A stretch of DNA of 64,000 nucleotides, from contig CP053418.1 of the NCBI GenBank assembly GCA_013127575.1, positions 3,720,001-3,784,000 of the forward strand, in the 5' to 3' direction. The translations under genes were made by a program, and so were the position numbers. This document shows, piece by piece, positions 8,822-18,900 of this stretch (its first letter is position 1; every line of letters starts with the position of its first letter). The DNA is from Ramlibacter terrae (GTDB lineage: Bacteria; Pseudomonadota; Gammaproteobacteria; Burkholderiales; Burkholderiaceae_C). The notes beneath the pieces are model-generated. The model was not told the DNA's origin. It was given only the letters and a program-made list of their open reading frames with translations, and did not search any database.

Positions 8822-9298
8822 ATGTCCCTGAGAAGCGTGGAACTGCCCGCCGGCGTGCCCGGCCGCCTGTGGCTCGGGCCGATGCCCGGGCGCTTCGACG
8901 CGTGGCCCGCGTTCGAGGCGAATGCGCAGCGGCACGCCCTCGCGCAGGTGGTGTGCCTGACGCCGCGCGCCGAGCTGGCCGAACTCTCGCCGCAGTACTT
9001 CGCCGCCGTCGTCGCCGGGCGGCTGCCGTTCCGCTGGCTGCACCTGCCGATGCGCAACTTCGGCGCGCCCGAAGACCCGCAGGCCTTCCGCCGCGGCATC
9101 GGCGAAGTGGCCGCGACGCTGCGCGCCGGCGAAGGCGTGCTGCTGCACTGCGCCGCCGGCATGGGCCGCACCGGCACGGCCGCCGCCTGCGTGCTGAAGT
9201 CGCTGGGGCTCGAAGTGCCGCAGGCCCTGCAGCGCGTGCGCGAGGCGGGATCGAATCCGCAGAACGCGGAGCAGTCGGGGCTGGTGGACTGGTTCTAG
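8822..9298 (+). CDS. Dual-specificity/tyrosine protein phosphatase family
   Basis: A 158-residue cytosolic phosphatase-like protein with the full CX5R signature HCAAGMGRTG (catalytic Cys about residue 110, Arg six residues later) and an upstream region with LWLGPMPGR and LPMRNFG that can supply the general acid. The C-terminal helix includes SNPQNAEQ. The frame is intact. It lies 26 bp after the cytochrome gene and may be co-transcribed, but nothing links it functionally. Substrate unknown. Confidence 0.85.
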   Translation: MSLRSVELPAGVPGRLWLGPMPGRFDAWPAFEANAQRHALAQVVCLTPRAELAELSPQYFAAVVAGRLPFRWLHLPMRNFGAPEDPQAFRRGIGEVAATLRAGEGVLLHCAAGMGRTGTAAACVLKSLGLEVPQALQRVREAGSNPQNAEQSGLVDWF

Positions 9299-9311
9299 CA
9301 CCCGGACGCCC

Positions 9312-9339
9312 GGGTCCCCGCCTTCGCGGGGACGACGGT
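9312..9339. repeat. REP-like palindrome
   Basis: A GTCCCCGCC-TTCG-GCGGGGAC type hairpin between the convergent phosphatase and atpE-like genes. It belongs to the same family as the elements at 15299-15324 and 48254-48338 and may act as a terminator here. Confidence 0.7.
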
Positions 9340-9343
9340 GTTC

Positions 9344-9628
<285 letters not shown>

Positions 9629-10114
9629 TCATGCCGGCAATGACGCGGGAGGTAATGGGGCGATGCGCTGGCCGGCGACGGCGTCGAGGTCGCGCGCATC
9701 GACCGCGTCCGGCAGGACCTCCGCCAGCGGCAGCAGCACGAAGGCCCGTTCGCGCAGGCGCGGATGCGGCACCGTCAGCGTCGCGCTGTCGATGCGCGCC
9801 GCCCCGTACAGCAGCAGGTCGAGGTCGAGCGTGCGCGGCGCATTGCGGTACGGGCGCTCGCGGCCGGCCGCGGCCTCGACGCCCTGCAGCGCGGCGAGCA
9901 ATTGCATCGCGTCGAGGCGCGTCTCGACGACCGCCACCGCATTGATGAAATCGGGGCCGCCCGCGTCGACCGGCGCGCTGCGGTAGAAGCGCGAGGCGCG
10001 AACGAGCTGCGTGCGCGGCAAGCCGCCGATCGCAAGCAGCGCCTGCTGCAAGGTGCGCACCGGTTCACCGAGGTTCGCACCGAGGCCGATGCAGGCGGTG
10101 ACCGGTTCGCGCAT
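9629..10114 (-). CDS. folK: 2-amino-4-hydroxy-6-hydroxymethyldihydropteridine pyrophosphokinase
   Basis: Transfers pyrophosphate from ATP to 6-hydroxymethyl-7,8-dihydropterin in folate synthesis. The 161-residue length is normal. Family motifs are GLGANLGEP at the N-terminus, the substrate-binding GPDFINAV segment, and RTLDLDLLLYG followed by LTVPHPRLRERAFVLLPL. The frame is intact. It is the last gene of the purM-perM-hda-HAD-pcnB-folK series, 5 bp after pcnB. Confidence 0.95.
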   Translation of the reverse strand: MREPVTACIGLGANLGEPVRTLQQALLAIGGLPRTQLVRASRFYRSAPVDAGGPDFINAVAVVETRLDAMQLLAALQGVEAAAGRERPYRNAPRTLDLDLLLYGAARIDSATLTVPHPRLRERAFVLLPLAEVLPDAVDARDLDAVAGQRIAPLPPASLPA

Positions 10115-10119
10115 CCGGT

Positions 10120-11687
10120 TCAGTCCTCGGCGCCGGGCGCCGCGGCCTGTCCTTCGCCACCGCCGCCGGGCTTGCGGCGCCGCCGGCGGCGCTTGCGCGG
10201 CGCATCCGAAGCGCCTTCGCCTTCGGCCGGCGCGCCGCCCTCGTCCTCGCCACCTGCGGGCGCAGGTTCTCTCTCGGCCGCAGGCGGCGCAGGCGGCCGC
10301 ACGCTGCGCACGCGGCGCTGGTTCTTCTGCTGTTCGTCACGCAGCTGCGCCACGAGGTCTTCGCGCACGCCGTCGCTGGCCAGGCTGAATTCCTGCCACC
10401 AGTCGGCCAGCACCACGTCGACTTCTCCGACGTCGGCGCGCAGCCGCATGAAGTCGAAGGCGGCGCGGAAGCGCGGCTGCTCGACCAGCCCGAACGGCGT
10501 GCTGCCGACGCGCTTCTCGAAGCGCGGCTGCATCATCCAGATCTCGCGCATGTCGGCGCCCAGCTTGCCGCGGCCCGAGATGTCGCCGATGCGCGACTCG
10601 AACACTTCGTCGATCGCTTCCTGCAGCGCCGGGAACGGGTGCATCTTGCGCGCCAGCCGCTGCGCCCAGCCGTCACGCACGTCGGCCCACAGCACGCAAG
10701 CCAGCAGGAAGCTCGGCGCCACCGGCTTGCCTTCGCCGACGCGGCGGTCGGTGTCCTGCAGCGCCGCGTGCACGAACGGCTGCTCGGCACGCTCGACGAT
10801 CAGGTCCAGCAGCGGATAGATGCCGCGCGCCATGCCCAGCGCCTTCAGCTGCGCGATGGTGGCCAGCGAATGGCCCGTCTGCAGCAGCTTGAGCATCTCG
10901 TCGAACAGGCGGCTTTGCGGCACTTCGTCGAGCAGGCGCAGGCTGGGCACCAGCGGCGCCCCGGTCTTGGGCTCGAGCTCGAAGCCGAGGCCCGCCAGCT
11001 TCGACATGAAGCGCACGGCCCGGATGATGCGCACCGGGTCTTCGCGGTAGCGCGTGGCCGGGTCGCCGATCATGCGGATCAGGCGCTTCTTCGAATCGCG
11101 GATGCCGTTGTGGTAATCGACCACGATGCGCCGCTCGGGGTCGTAGTACATCGCGTTGATGGTGAAGTCGCGGCGCGCCGCGTCCTCGTCCTGCGGTCCC
11201 CAGACGTTGTCGCGCAGCACGCGGCCGCTCGAGTCGACGGCGTGCTTCATGCCCGCGAGTTCGCTCTTGCTGGTGCGCTCGTTGCCGGCCACCGACTCGG
11301 CGGCGGCGTTGTCCATGGAGGCGCGGAAGGTCGAGACCTCGATCACCTCGTGCTCGCGCCCGCGGCCGTACACCACGTGCACGATGCGGAAGCGCCGGCC
11401 GATGATGAAGGCGCGGCGGAACAGGCCCTTGACCTGCTCCGGCGTGGCGTTGGTGGCCACGTCGAAGTCCTTCGGCCGCAGGCCCACCAGCAGGTCGCGC
11501 ACGGCGCCGCCCACGATGTAGGCCTCGAAGCCCGCTTCCTTGAGGGTGTGCACCACGTTGAGGGCGCGCTCGTCGACCGGGGACGGGTCGATGCCGTGCT
11601 CTTCGGGGCCGACTTCCGGCGCTTGCCGAACTTGGGCGGCTTGCGGCTCGCGCCGGCCAGCAGCTTGTCGATGAATTTCTTGATCAT
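10120..11687 (-). CDS. pcnB: Poly(A) polymerase I
   Basis: Adds 3' poly(A) tails to RNA. The nucleotidyltransferase core shows GGAVRDLLVGLRPKDFDVAT with the two catalytic Asp residues, then RRDFTINAMYYD and the RNA-binding domain. PcnB rather than CCA-adding enzyme is favoured by the long basic C-terminal tail (RKRRRRRRKPGGG). Residues 1-25 (MIKKFIDKLLAGASRK) are joined to the rest after repairing CCTGG near 11616. The ATG overlaps the stop of the upstream HAD gene (ATGA). Confidence 0.93.
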
Positions 11688-12360
11688 TGGAAGAGATCGA
11701 GTATGCGCCAGCCCCGCTCCTGCGCGATGGCGCGCAGGCGGGGGTCGGGGTTGGTCGCCACGGGATGGTCGACGCGCTCCAGCAGGGGCACGTCGTTGAT
11801 GGAATCGGAATAGAAGGTGCTGTCGATGCCGGACCAGTCGAGTCCGCGCGCGGCCAGCCATTCCTGCACGCGCACCACCTTGCCTTCGCGCATCGAGGGC
11901 ACGCCCCGGATGTTGCCGGTGATCCAGCCGGACGCGTCGCGCTCGAGCTCCACCGCGATCAGCTCGGCGACGCCGAACAGGTCGGCGATTGGCCGGGTGA
12001 TGAAGTCGTTGGTGGCGGTCACGATCACCACCTCGTCGCCGGCGTCCTGGTGGCGGCGCACGAGGTCGACCGCGACCTGCCGCAGGTTGGGCACGATCCA
12101 CTCGCGCATGTAGCGCGCGTGCGCCTCCACGGACGCGGCCGGCCGCGCTTCCGCGCCGCCTCGACCGCGAAGCGGACGTAGTCGTGCACGTCGAGCGTGC
12201 CGGCCACGTAGTGCGCGTAGAACTCGTCGTTGCGGCGCTTGAAGGCGTCGCGGTCGGTCCAGCCGATCTGCTGGGTGAACTCGCCCCGGGAGAAGTCGGA
12301 GTCGATCGGCAGCAGGGTGTGGTCGAGGTCGAACAGGGCGACCCGGGGTTTGGCGCTCAC
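11684..12360 (-). CDS. HAD-superfamily (IB) phosphatase, SerB/PSP-like
   Basis: A cytosolic HAD hydrolase with motif I DLDHT (residues about 11-15), motif II in VTATNDF and the motif III/IV region YSDSINDVPLL. Members at this genomic position are usually labelled phosphoserine phosphatase-like or histidinol-phosphatase; the substrate is uncertain. It starts with GTG overlapping the hda stop (GTGA). One lesion near 12139 (CCTGG read as CCGG) breaks RKRGLAASVEAH. Translationally coupled to pcnB downstream. Confidence 0.88.
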
Positions 12361-13031
12361 GCGTTCTCCAGCATGGACTTGATCAGGGGGATGGTGATGG
12401 CGCGCTGCGTCTGCAGGGCGTACGCGTCGAGGTGCTCCAGCAGCTGCATCAGGCTGCCGAGGTCGCGCGAGAAGCGCGTGAGGATGAAGTCCATCACGTC
12501 GTCGCCGAGGAACACGCCACGCGCGTCGGCGGCCTGCCGCAGCACCGCGCGCCGCTCGGGCTCGCTCAGCACGTGCAGCTGGAACACATGCCCCCAGCCG
12601 AGGCGGGTGCGCAGGTCTTCACGCAGCTTGAGGTCGGCCGGCGGCAGCAGCCCGGCGGCCAGCACGCCGCGCTGCAGTGTCTGCGCCTGGACGAACCACG
12701 CGAAGGCGGCGTGCTGTTGCACCGCGTTGTACAGGTGGGTGTCGTCCAGCAGGATCACGGCCCAGCGCTCGTCGTATTCGGGCGGCTCGGCGACGGACGG
12801 ATCGAGCCAGCCGGCGCTGGCCCCCTGCTCGCGCAGCGTGGCTTCGACCGCCTGCAGCAGGTGCGTCTTGCCGCTGCCGGATGCGCCCCAGAGATAGGTG
12901 GGCACCGGCGAACGCGTCGGGCTCCCGGCCCACAGCTGCAGGTGCTTCCGGGCCGCCTCGTTGGGGCCGGCCATGAAGCTTCCCAGGCTCGGCGCGCGGG
13001 CCAGTCCGATGTCGAGGGCAAGCTGCTTCAT
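12357..13031 (-). CDS. hda: DnaA regulatory inactivator Hda
   Basis: An AAA+ protein that, with the DNA-loaded sliding clamp, promotes ATP hydrolysis by DnaA and prevents re-initiation. The 224 residues begin MKQLALDIGLARAPSLGSF, where the QLALDIG part resembles the clamp-binding motif, then the Walker A GASGSGKTHLL, Walker B ILLDDTHLY and a DnaA-like sensor region. The frame is intact. It lies between the perM-like gene and the HAD gene in the usual betaproteobacterial order. Confidence 0.93.
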   Translation of the reverse strand: MKQLALDIGLARAPSLGSFMAGPNEAARKHLQLWAGSPTRSPVPTYLWGASGSGKTHLLQAVEATLREQGASAGWLDPSVAEPPEYDERWAVILLDDTHLYNAVQQHAAFAWFVQAQTLQRGVLAAGLLPPADLKLREDLRTRLGWGHVFQLHVLSEPERRAVLRQAADARGVFLGDDVMDFILTRFSRDLGSLMQLLEHLDAYALQTQRAITIPLIKSMLENA

Positions 13032-13039
13032 GGCCACGT

Positions 13040-14107
13040 TCAGGCGTTGTAGAGCGGACTGCCGAGATAGCTCGCCCGCATGCGGCGGATCGCGACCAGC
13101 AGCACGGCGCTGGCCGGGAGCGCGACCAGCACGCCGACGAAGCCGAGCAACTGGCCGAAGGCGAGCAGGGCGAAGATCACGGCCAGCGGATGCAGCCCGA
13201 TGCGCTCGCCCACCACGCGCGGCGTGAGGTACAGGCTCTCGATCACTGGCCCAGCCCATAGACGACGCCCACCATCGCCACCGCCTTGAGCGGGCTGAAC
13301 TCCAGCAGCCCGGCGATCAGCGCCAGCACCAGGCCCAGCCCGAAACCGACGTAGGGGACGAACATCGCCAGCCCGGTGAACACGCCGATCGGCAGGGCGA
13401 GGTCGAGCCCGAAGAGCGCCAGCCCGATGCTGTAGAACACCGCCATCGTCACCATCACCAGCAACTGGCCGCGCAGGTACTGGCCCAGCACGTCGTCGGC
13501 TTCGGCGGTGAACGAGTCGACCGAGGGACGCGCCCGCGGCGGCACCAGTTCGAGCACGCGGGCGACCACGTGCTTCCAGTCGAGCAGCAGGTAGAACAGC
13601 GCCACCGGGATCAGCACCGCGTTGCCGACGATGGCCAGCGTGATGCTGCCACCCAGCTTGACCGACGACCACAGCGAGCCGAGGCCCTCGCCCCAGTTCG
13701 CATTGAGGTATTCCACCAGCTGCGCGCGCAGGCTGGCCATGTCGAGCGCGATGTGGATGCCGAACTGCGCCAGCCGGGCGACAGCGTGCCGTGCAGCCGG
13801 TCCAGCAGTTGCGGCAGCTGCTCGCGCATCAGCGGCACCTCCTTGATCACGACCGGCACGATCAGCAGCACCGGGCAGAACAAGGCCGGGATGAACAGCA
13901 GTTCGACCACGATCACCGCGATGACGCGCGGCAGGCGGCCGTCGCCCGCGTGGTCGAGCCGGTCCACCAGCGGCGTCAGCGCATACGCGAGCACCCCGGC
14001 CACCACGAACGGCGTCAGCACCGGCCCGAGCAACCACAGGGCGAGCACGGCCGGGGCCGCGATGGCGGTCGGGCGCCGGCGCGCTTCTGCGTGGGGGTGA
14101 ACTGCAT
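13040..14107 (-). CDS. AI-2E/PerM family membrane transporter
   Basis: A polytopic inner-membrane protein of about 355 residues from the AI-2E (PerM/TqsA) exporter family. Visible segments include the first helix LALWLLGPVLTPFVVAGVLAY, LFIPALFCPVLLIVPVV, ALFYLLLDWKHVV, FVPYVGFGLGLVLALI and a final pair of helices around FALLAFGQLLGFVGVL. Three lesions: near 14075 and 13779 (CCTGG read as CCGG) and near 13248 (CCAGG read as CCAG). It lies between hda and purM, transcribed with them. The transported molecule is unknown. Confidence 0.88.
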
Positions 14108-14122
14108 GCGGGGAGCGGCGCT

Positions 14123-15242
14123 TCAGCGCAGCTGCAGGTCCTCGTCGCTGAAGCGGATGCCCAGCGGCTCGATCAGCAGCTGCTTGGGACCGGCTTCGAG
14201 GCTGCCCGCCACGACGGCGGCGATGCCGAGCGACTGCGCGACTTCGACGGTGCGCTGCGCGTCGGCGGCCGGCACGAACAGGGCGAAGCCCGCGCCCATG
14301 TTGAGCGTGCTGTACGCCTCGCGGTCGTCCTGCCGCGCCTGCTGCTGGATGAAGCGCAGCACGGGCGGCACCGGCGGCACCGTGTGGATGCGGTAGGTGA
14401 ACTGCGCGGGGTGCCGCAGCAGCTTGCGCCAGCCGTGGCCGGTGATGTTGGCGCAGTAGTGCGGGCGGATGCCGGCCCGGTACAGCGCTTCGGTCACCGG
14501 CGAATACAGCACCGTGGGCGCCAGCAGCGCGTCGCCGTAGGTGGCGCCATCTTCCAGCTTCGTCAGGTAGCCGTCGGGCAGCCGCTCGACCAGCTTGCGC
14601 GCCAGGCTCAGGCCGTTGGCGTGGATGCCGCTGGAGGCGAGCAGCACGATCGCGTCGCCGGCGGCAGGTTGTCGCCGACGGAGAGCCGCTCCTTGGGGTT
14701 GATCAACCCGGTGCAGGAAGCCGCCAGGTCGATGCGGTCGTTCTCGACGATGCCGGCCAGCGCCGGCGTCTCGCCGCCGCCCCAGGCCACGCCGCAGGTG
14801 TCGCAGGCCTGCTTCCAGCCCGCCACCAGCGCCTGCGCGCGCTGGGCGTCCCCGAACCAGTCGGAACCGCCGGCAGCCCAGTACGCCTGGACCACCAGCG
14901 GCGTCGCGCCGACCGTGATCAGGTCGTTGATCGCCATCGCGATGGTGTCTGGGCGATGCCGGCGTAGTAGCTGCGGCCCGTGAGCTTGCCCATCTCGTCG
15001 GCCACCAGCGACTTGGAGCCGAGGCATTCGACGATGGAGGCGAGGTAGAACGGGCCGACGTCGACGACGTACGCCGATTCGCCGCGGGAGGCACGGATCT
15101 CGCTGAAACCGTGCGCGCCGAGGTGGCCGGCCGTGGCGGCGGCGGCCCGTTGCGCGGCCACCTTCAGGGGATCGATCAGGTCGTAATTGACGCCCGCCTG
15201 TTCATAGCTGAGGGTGTCGGGCTGGCTGGCATCGGGATTCAT
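14123..15242 (-). CDS. purM: Phosphoribosylformylglycinamidine cyclo-ligase
   Basis: Catalyses ATP-dependent closure of the imidazole ring (FGAM to AIR) in purine synthesis. The start MNPDASQPDTLSYEQAGVNY and the segments TIAMAINDLITVGATPL, GGGETPALAG, SSGIHANGLSLARK and NITGHGWRKLLR are diagnostic. Two lesions at CCWGG, near 14949 (IAQDTIAM) and 14666 (NLAAGDAIVLL), split it into three frames. It is the first gene of the purM-to-folK series; upstream lies a REP-like palindrome. Confidence 0.95.
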
Positions 15243-15298
15243 GGGGGCAAATTATCGCTGCTGTGCAGCAGCGCAGCCCGAAAGCGGGAGGGAGCACT

Positions 15299-15324
15299 GG
15301 ATTCCCGCCTTCGCGGGAATGACG
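15299..15324. repeat. REP-like palindrome
   Basis: An ATTCCCGCC-TTCG-GCGGGAAT hairpin followed by GACG, between purM and the stop of the next minus-strand gene. Same family as the copies at 9312 and 48254-48338. Confidence 0.75.
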
Positions 15325-15330
15325 AAGTTG

Positions 15331-16180
15331 CTAGTGCTTCGCCCGCCGCAAGTCCGCCACCCGGTCGGCGATCGCGTCGATGTCGAGCGCGTCCTGCGCG
15401 TGCACGAGGTAGGTTTCGAGGTCGTCCACCGCATGCGTGGTGTGGCCCTGCTCCGCATGGGCGAGACCACGGTCGCGGTATTCGGCCCAGGCGTCGGGCA
15501 GCAGCACGACCAGCCTGTCCTGCACGGCGATAACCCGCTGCCAGTCTTCCTGCGCCCGGTGGATTTCCTTCAGGTTGCGCAGCATGCGCGCCAGGATGTC
15601 CCGTGGCGGCGCCGCCTGCAGGTAGAGGCCGAGCGGCACTTCGAACTCGTCGACCAGCCCGCTGCGGCGCTTGTACGGCTCCAGCCGCTCGGACAGTTCC
15701 TCGCGGGACAGCGACTGGCCGGTGAACGGGTCGATCACCACGGCCCTTGGGCAGGTTGACCTTGACCATGAAGTGGCCGGGGAAGCAGACGCCGCGCGCA
15801 TGCAGGCCGACGCCCTGCGCCAGCTCGATCCACAGCACCGCCAGCGAGATCTGGATGCCGCGCCGGGTGCGCAGCACCACGTTGAGGTAGCTGTTGTCGG
15901 GATCGCAGTAGTCGTTGACGTTGCCGCCGAAGCTCAGGTCGCGGAAGAAGAACTGGTTGAGCGTGCGCAGGCGCTGCAGCGGCGCGGCGTCGGCCGGGAT
16001 GCGGCGCTTCAGGCGGGCCAGCAGCTGGTCGACGTCGCCGAGCACCACCTGCAGGTCGAGGTCGGGGTATTCGTCCTGCGCCACGCATGCCGCCGCTTCC
16101 AACAGCGGGAAGTGTTCGTCGCTCTGCACCAGCGTCCGGAAGTACTCCAGCGACGTGGGCGCAGTGAATTGCATGGACAT
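15331..16180 (-). CDS. SirB1-like transglutaminase-fold/TPR protein
   Basis: About 282 residues. The N-terminal half has the SirB1 transglutaminase-like segment FFFRDLSFGGNVNDYCDPDN, NVVLRTRRGIQISLAVL and GVCFPGHFMVKV, where family members keep a Cys/His pair. The C-terminal half is TPR-like helices (RMLRNLKEIHRAQEDWQ, WAEYRDRGLAHAEQG). One lesion near 15742 (CCAGG read as CCG) breaks PKGQVVIDPFTG. Usually annotated as a SirB1 family protein; the molecular role is unproven. Confidence 0.82.
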
Positions 16181-16258
16181 GGCGTTCTTTGTAATGGACG
16201 GGCCACCCCGCGTCAACCACGGCCGCGCTGCATCACCTGCGGTTTACGTGCTGCCGAG

Positions 16259-17825
16259 TCAGCGCGTGACAAATTGCCGCAGCTTCACGCCGGCGACGAC
16301 CAGCGCACCGAAATAGATCGCCGCTGCGCCCGCCAGCAGCACCGCGAGCGTCGCCGCCCGGCGCACGGGTTCGGCGCGCCACTGGACCCACGGGAAATAG
16401 CCGGCCGCCCACAGCAGGAAAGCCGCCAGCAGCGCGCTGCCCGCGAGCACCTGCAGCGCGAACTTGCCCCAGCCGGGGCTCGGCTTGTAGGTCTTGCGCC
16501 GCAACAGGCCCACGAGCAGCGCGCCCGCGTTCACCAGCGCGCCGCCGAGGCCGATCGACAAGGCGAGACCGGCGTGCTGCAGCACCGGCACCAGCGCGAT
16601 GTTCAGCAGCTGCGTGAGCACCAGCGCCACGATCGCGATGCGCATAGGCGTCTTCATGTCGTGGCTGGCGTAGTAGCCGGGCGCCAGCACCTTGATCGCC
16701 ACCAGGCCCAGCAGGCCGGTGCCGTAACCCGCCAGCGCGATGGCGACTGGCGCACGTCGGCGTCGCTGAAGGCGCCGTAGTGGAACAGCGTGGCCACCAG
16801 CGGCGTGGCGAACACCAGCAGGCCGATCGACGCGGGAACCGCCAGCAGCACCACGAGCCGCAGGCCCCAGTCCAGCATGGCCGAATAGCGCTCCTGGTCG
16901 CCGCCGCCGGCGCGCCGCGGCGAGTTGCGGCATGAGGACGACGCCCAGCGCCACGCCCAGCAAGGCGGTCGGGAACTCCATCAGGCGGTCGGCGTTGTTG
17001 AGCCAGCTGACGCTGCCCGCGCGCAGGTAGGACGCGATCTGCGTGTTGATCAACAGGGAAATCTGGGCGACGCTGACGCCGATCAGCGCCGGCACCATCA
17101 GCCCGAGGATCTTGCGCGTGCCCGGGTCGCGCCACGCAGCGCGGATGCCCGCGAACGGCGACCCGATGCGCGGCGCCATCCCGAGGCGCCGCAGCGCCGG
17201 CAGCTGGATCGCCAGCTGCAGCACGCCACCGACCATCACGCCCACGGCCTGCGAGTAGATCGGCTGGATGCCGATGCGCTGGAACCAGGGCGCCAGCAGC
17301 ACGATGGAGGCGATCAGCGACAGGTTCAGCAGCACCGGCGAGGCCGCCGGGACCGCGAACTTCTTCCGGTGTTCAGGATGCCGCCGGCCAGCGCCACCAG
17401 CGACATGAAGCCGATGTACGGGAACATCCAGCGCGTCATCAGCACCGCGGCGTCGTACGCTTGCGGCGTCTTCTGCATGCCGCTGGCCGGGCCCACACCA
17501 GCAGCGGCGCGCCGACCACGCCCGCGATGCACAGCAGCACCAGCGTCCACAGCAGCAGGGTCGACACGTGGTCGACCAGCTGCTTCGCCCCGGCGTCGCC
17601 GTCGGTGGTGCGGGTGGCGGCCAGCACCGGCACGAAGGCCTGGCTGAAGGCGCCCTCGCCCAGGATGCGGCGGAACAGGTTGGGGATGCGGAAGGCGACG
17701 TAGAAGGCGTCGGTGAGCGCGCTGACGCCGAACATCGACGCGAACAGCACGTCCCGGAGCAGGCCGGTGACGCGCGACGCCAGGGTGAGGAGGGAGACGG
17801 TGCCGGCGGCTTTGAACAGGCTCAC
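16259..17825 (-). CDS. murJ: Lipid II flippase MurJ
   Basis: A polytopic inner-membrane protein that flips lipid II during peptidoglycan synthesis. It begins with [23 protein letters not shown], then [20 protein letters not shown] and [20 protein letters not shown], all hallmark MurJ/MviN sequences. Four lesions: 17489 and 17367 (CCTGG read as CCGG), near 16912 (a GC run) and 16747 (CCAGG read as CCAG). It is divergent from rpsT, a common arrangement in Burkholderiales. Essential in most bacteria, which argues that the breaks are artefacts. Confidence 0.95.
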
Positions 17826-17892
17826 CGGCGCGAGTGTAGCCCGCCCTCCCCGGGGGCAATGCCCCTGCGCTGGCCGAAAAGCCCCGGCGGGC

Positions 17893-17898
17893 TATAAT
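17893..17898 (+). promoter_or_regulatory. -10 box of the rpsT promoter
   Basis: A perfect TATAAT, 49 bp before the rpsT ATG, with a G/C-rich discriminator downstream as expected for a ribosomal protein gene. I cannot assign a convincing -35. An AAGGA ribosome binding site follows at about 17935. Confidence 0.7.
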
Positions 17899-17946
17899 CG
17901 CGGGCTTTGCTGCTGGCAACATCCTCAGACACCTAAGGAATCATTC

Positions 17947-18251
17947 ATGGCTTCAGCCAAACCGAAAAAGAAGAACCCTCGCGGCGTCGGGCCGCAAGCG
18001 CGCCCGCCAGGACGTCAAGCTCAACGCAGCCAATACCTCGCTGCGTTCCAAGTACCGCACCGCCGTCAAGAACGTCGAAAAGGCCGTCCGGCCGGCGACA
18101 AGGTCAAGGCGACCGAACTGTTTGCCAAGGCGCAGTCGATCGTGGACATCGTCGCCGACAAGGGCATCTTCCACAAGAACAAGGCCGCTCGCGACAAGAG
18201 CCGCCTGTCGGCCAAGGTCAAGGGCCGGCCGCCGCCACCCCCGCCGCCTGA
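17947..18251 (+). CDS. rpsT: 30S ribosomal protein S20
   Basis: Binds 16S rRNA early in small-subunit assembly. The start [12 protein letters not shown], the middle [18 protein letters not shown] and the end [17 protein letters not shown] are diagnostic. The gene is broken three times in 300 bp, each time in CCTGG: near 17981 (CT lost), 18089 (T lost) and 18226 (T lost). With those restored, the 100-residue protein is uninterrupted and stops at 18249-18251. S20 is close to essential, so this is the clearest evidence for sequence error. A rho-independent terminator follows. Confidence 0.95.
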
Positions 18252-18326
18252 TCGTCATCAGGCACAGCCCGGAGGCGAAAGCCTCCGCCGTTTGAAACGG
18301 GTGCGCTGCCAGCAAGCAAAAGCATG

Positions 18327-18348
18327 AACCGCCTTCGGGCGGTTTTTT
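18327..18348 (+). terminator. Rho-independent terminator after rpsT
   Basis: Stem AACCGCC/GGCGGTT with a TTCG loop followed by a run of six Ts. The DUF3579 gene ends just beyond on the opposite strand. Confidence 0.9.
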
Positions 18349-18357
18349 GTTGCCCGC

Positions 18358-18678
18358 CTACTTCTTCTCGTCGCGGTCCGGCAGCAGGCACGCCTCGCCC
18401 ACCTGCAGGTCGTTGTCCTTGGCGAAGTTCAGCACGAAGTCCCGGGCCATCGGTTCGTGGCTGCGCAGTTCGCTGTTGACGATGACGCACTTGACGCCGT
18501 TGATCACGGTCGGCACGCACCGGGGCGAGTAGCTCAGGTGGCTGCCCGCGCGGGCGCCGCCGGGGCGGAAGGAGCTCATCACGCCGGCCAGCCGCTCCGC
18601 CCAGTCGCTGGGACGGAAGGTGCGCCCATCCGAGGTGATCCCACGGATGAACACTTCTTTGGCGGAGCTGGAAACCAT
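18358..18678 (-). CDS. DUF3579 family protein
   Basis: About 106 residues, soluble, starting MVSSSAKEVFIRGITSDGRT with FRPSDWAERLAGVMSSF and VPTVINGVKCVIVN; the end is LLPDRDEKK. This family is confined mostly to betaproteobacteria and its function is unknown. The frame is intact. It is divergent from argD, and a -10-like TAGAAT for this gene (complement of 18732-18737) directly abuts the TCTTATATAAGA palindrome, suggesting repression by whatever binds there. Confidence 0.82.
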   Translation of the reverse strand: MVSSSAKEVFIRGITSDGRTFRPSDWAERLAGVMSSFRPGGARAGSHLSYSPRCVPTVINGVKCVIVNSELRSHEPMARDFVLNFAKDNDLQVGEACLLPDRDEKK

Positions 18679-18737
18679 GGGTGGAGTTGCGGGCGGAAGG
18701 CACCTGAAGGCCGGTGCTGCAGCGCACAAGTATTCTA

Positions 18738-18749
18738 TCTTATATAAGA
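18738..18749. promoter_or_regulatory. Candidate operator TCTTATATAAGA
   Basis: A perfect 12-bp palindrome in the DUF3579/argD divergent region. The identical sequence occurs at 41897-41908 upstream of the GntR regulator gene and mdh. Here it lies in the -35/-10 spacer of a possible DUF3579 promoter and about 80 bp upstream of a TACAAT (18829-18834) that could serve argD. Confidence 0.6.
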
Positions 18750-18900
18750 CTTGGCGCCCGGCGCGGCGTGCGCGCGGACGCATCGCAGTGATGCGGAATT
18801 CTCAAGCATTGCAGGCAAGCCGTGTGCCTACAATCGTGCTCCAACGGCTCACTCGTGCCACCGCACCGTTGAGCCGATTTCATTTGCGCAGAGGAAAGCA

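Noticed and set aside
7243..9177. Long open frame on the minus strand opposite the cytochrome genes (over 600 codons)
   Set aside because: A shadow frame caused by GC-rich codon bias; its translation is Arg/Ala-rich without motifs, while the plus strand has clear haem sites and phosphatase motifs.
9312..9339. Insertion-sequence terminal repeat
   Set aside because: Short self-complementary hairpin without a transposase or second flanking end; fits a REP element.
17947..18251. Calling rpsT, accD, gltA, argF and others pseudogenes because of frameshifts
   Set aside because: Lesions are shared by essential genes, occur mainly in one short motif, and both sides of each break keep full family conservation. 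Error is far more likely than decay.
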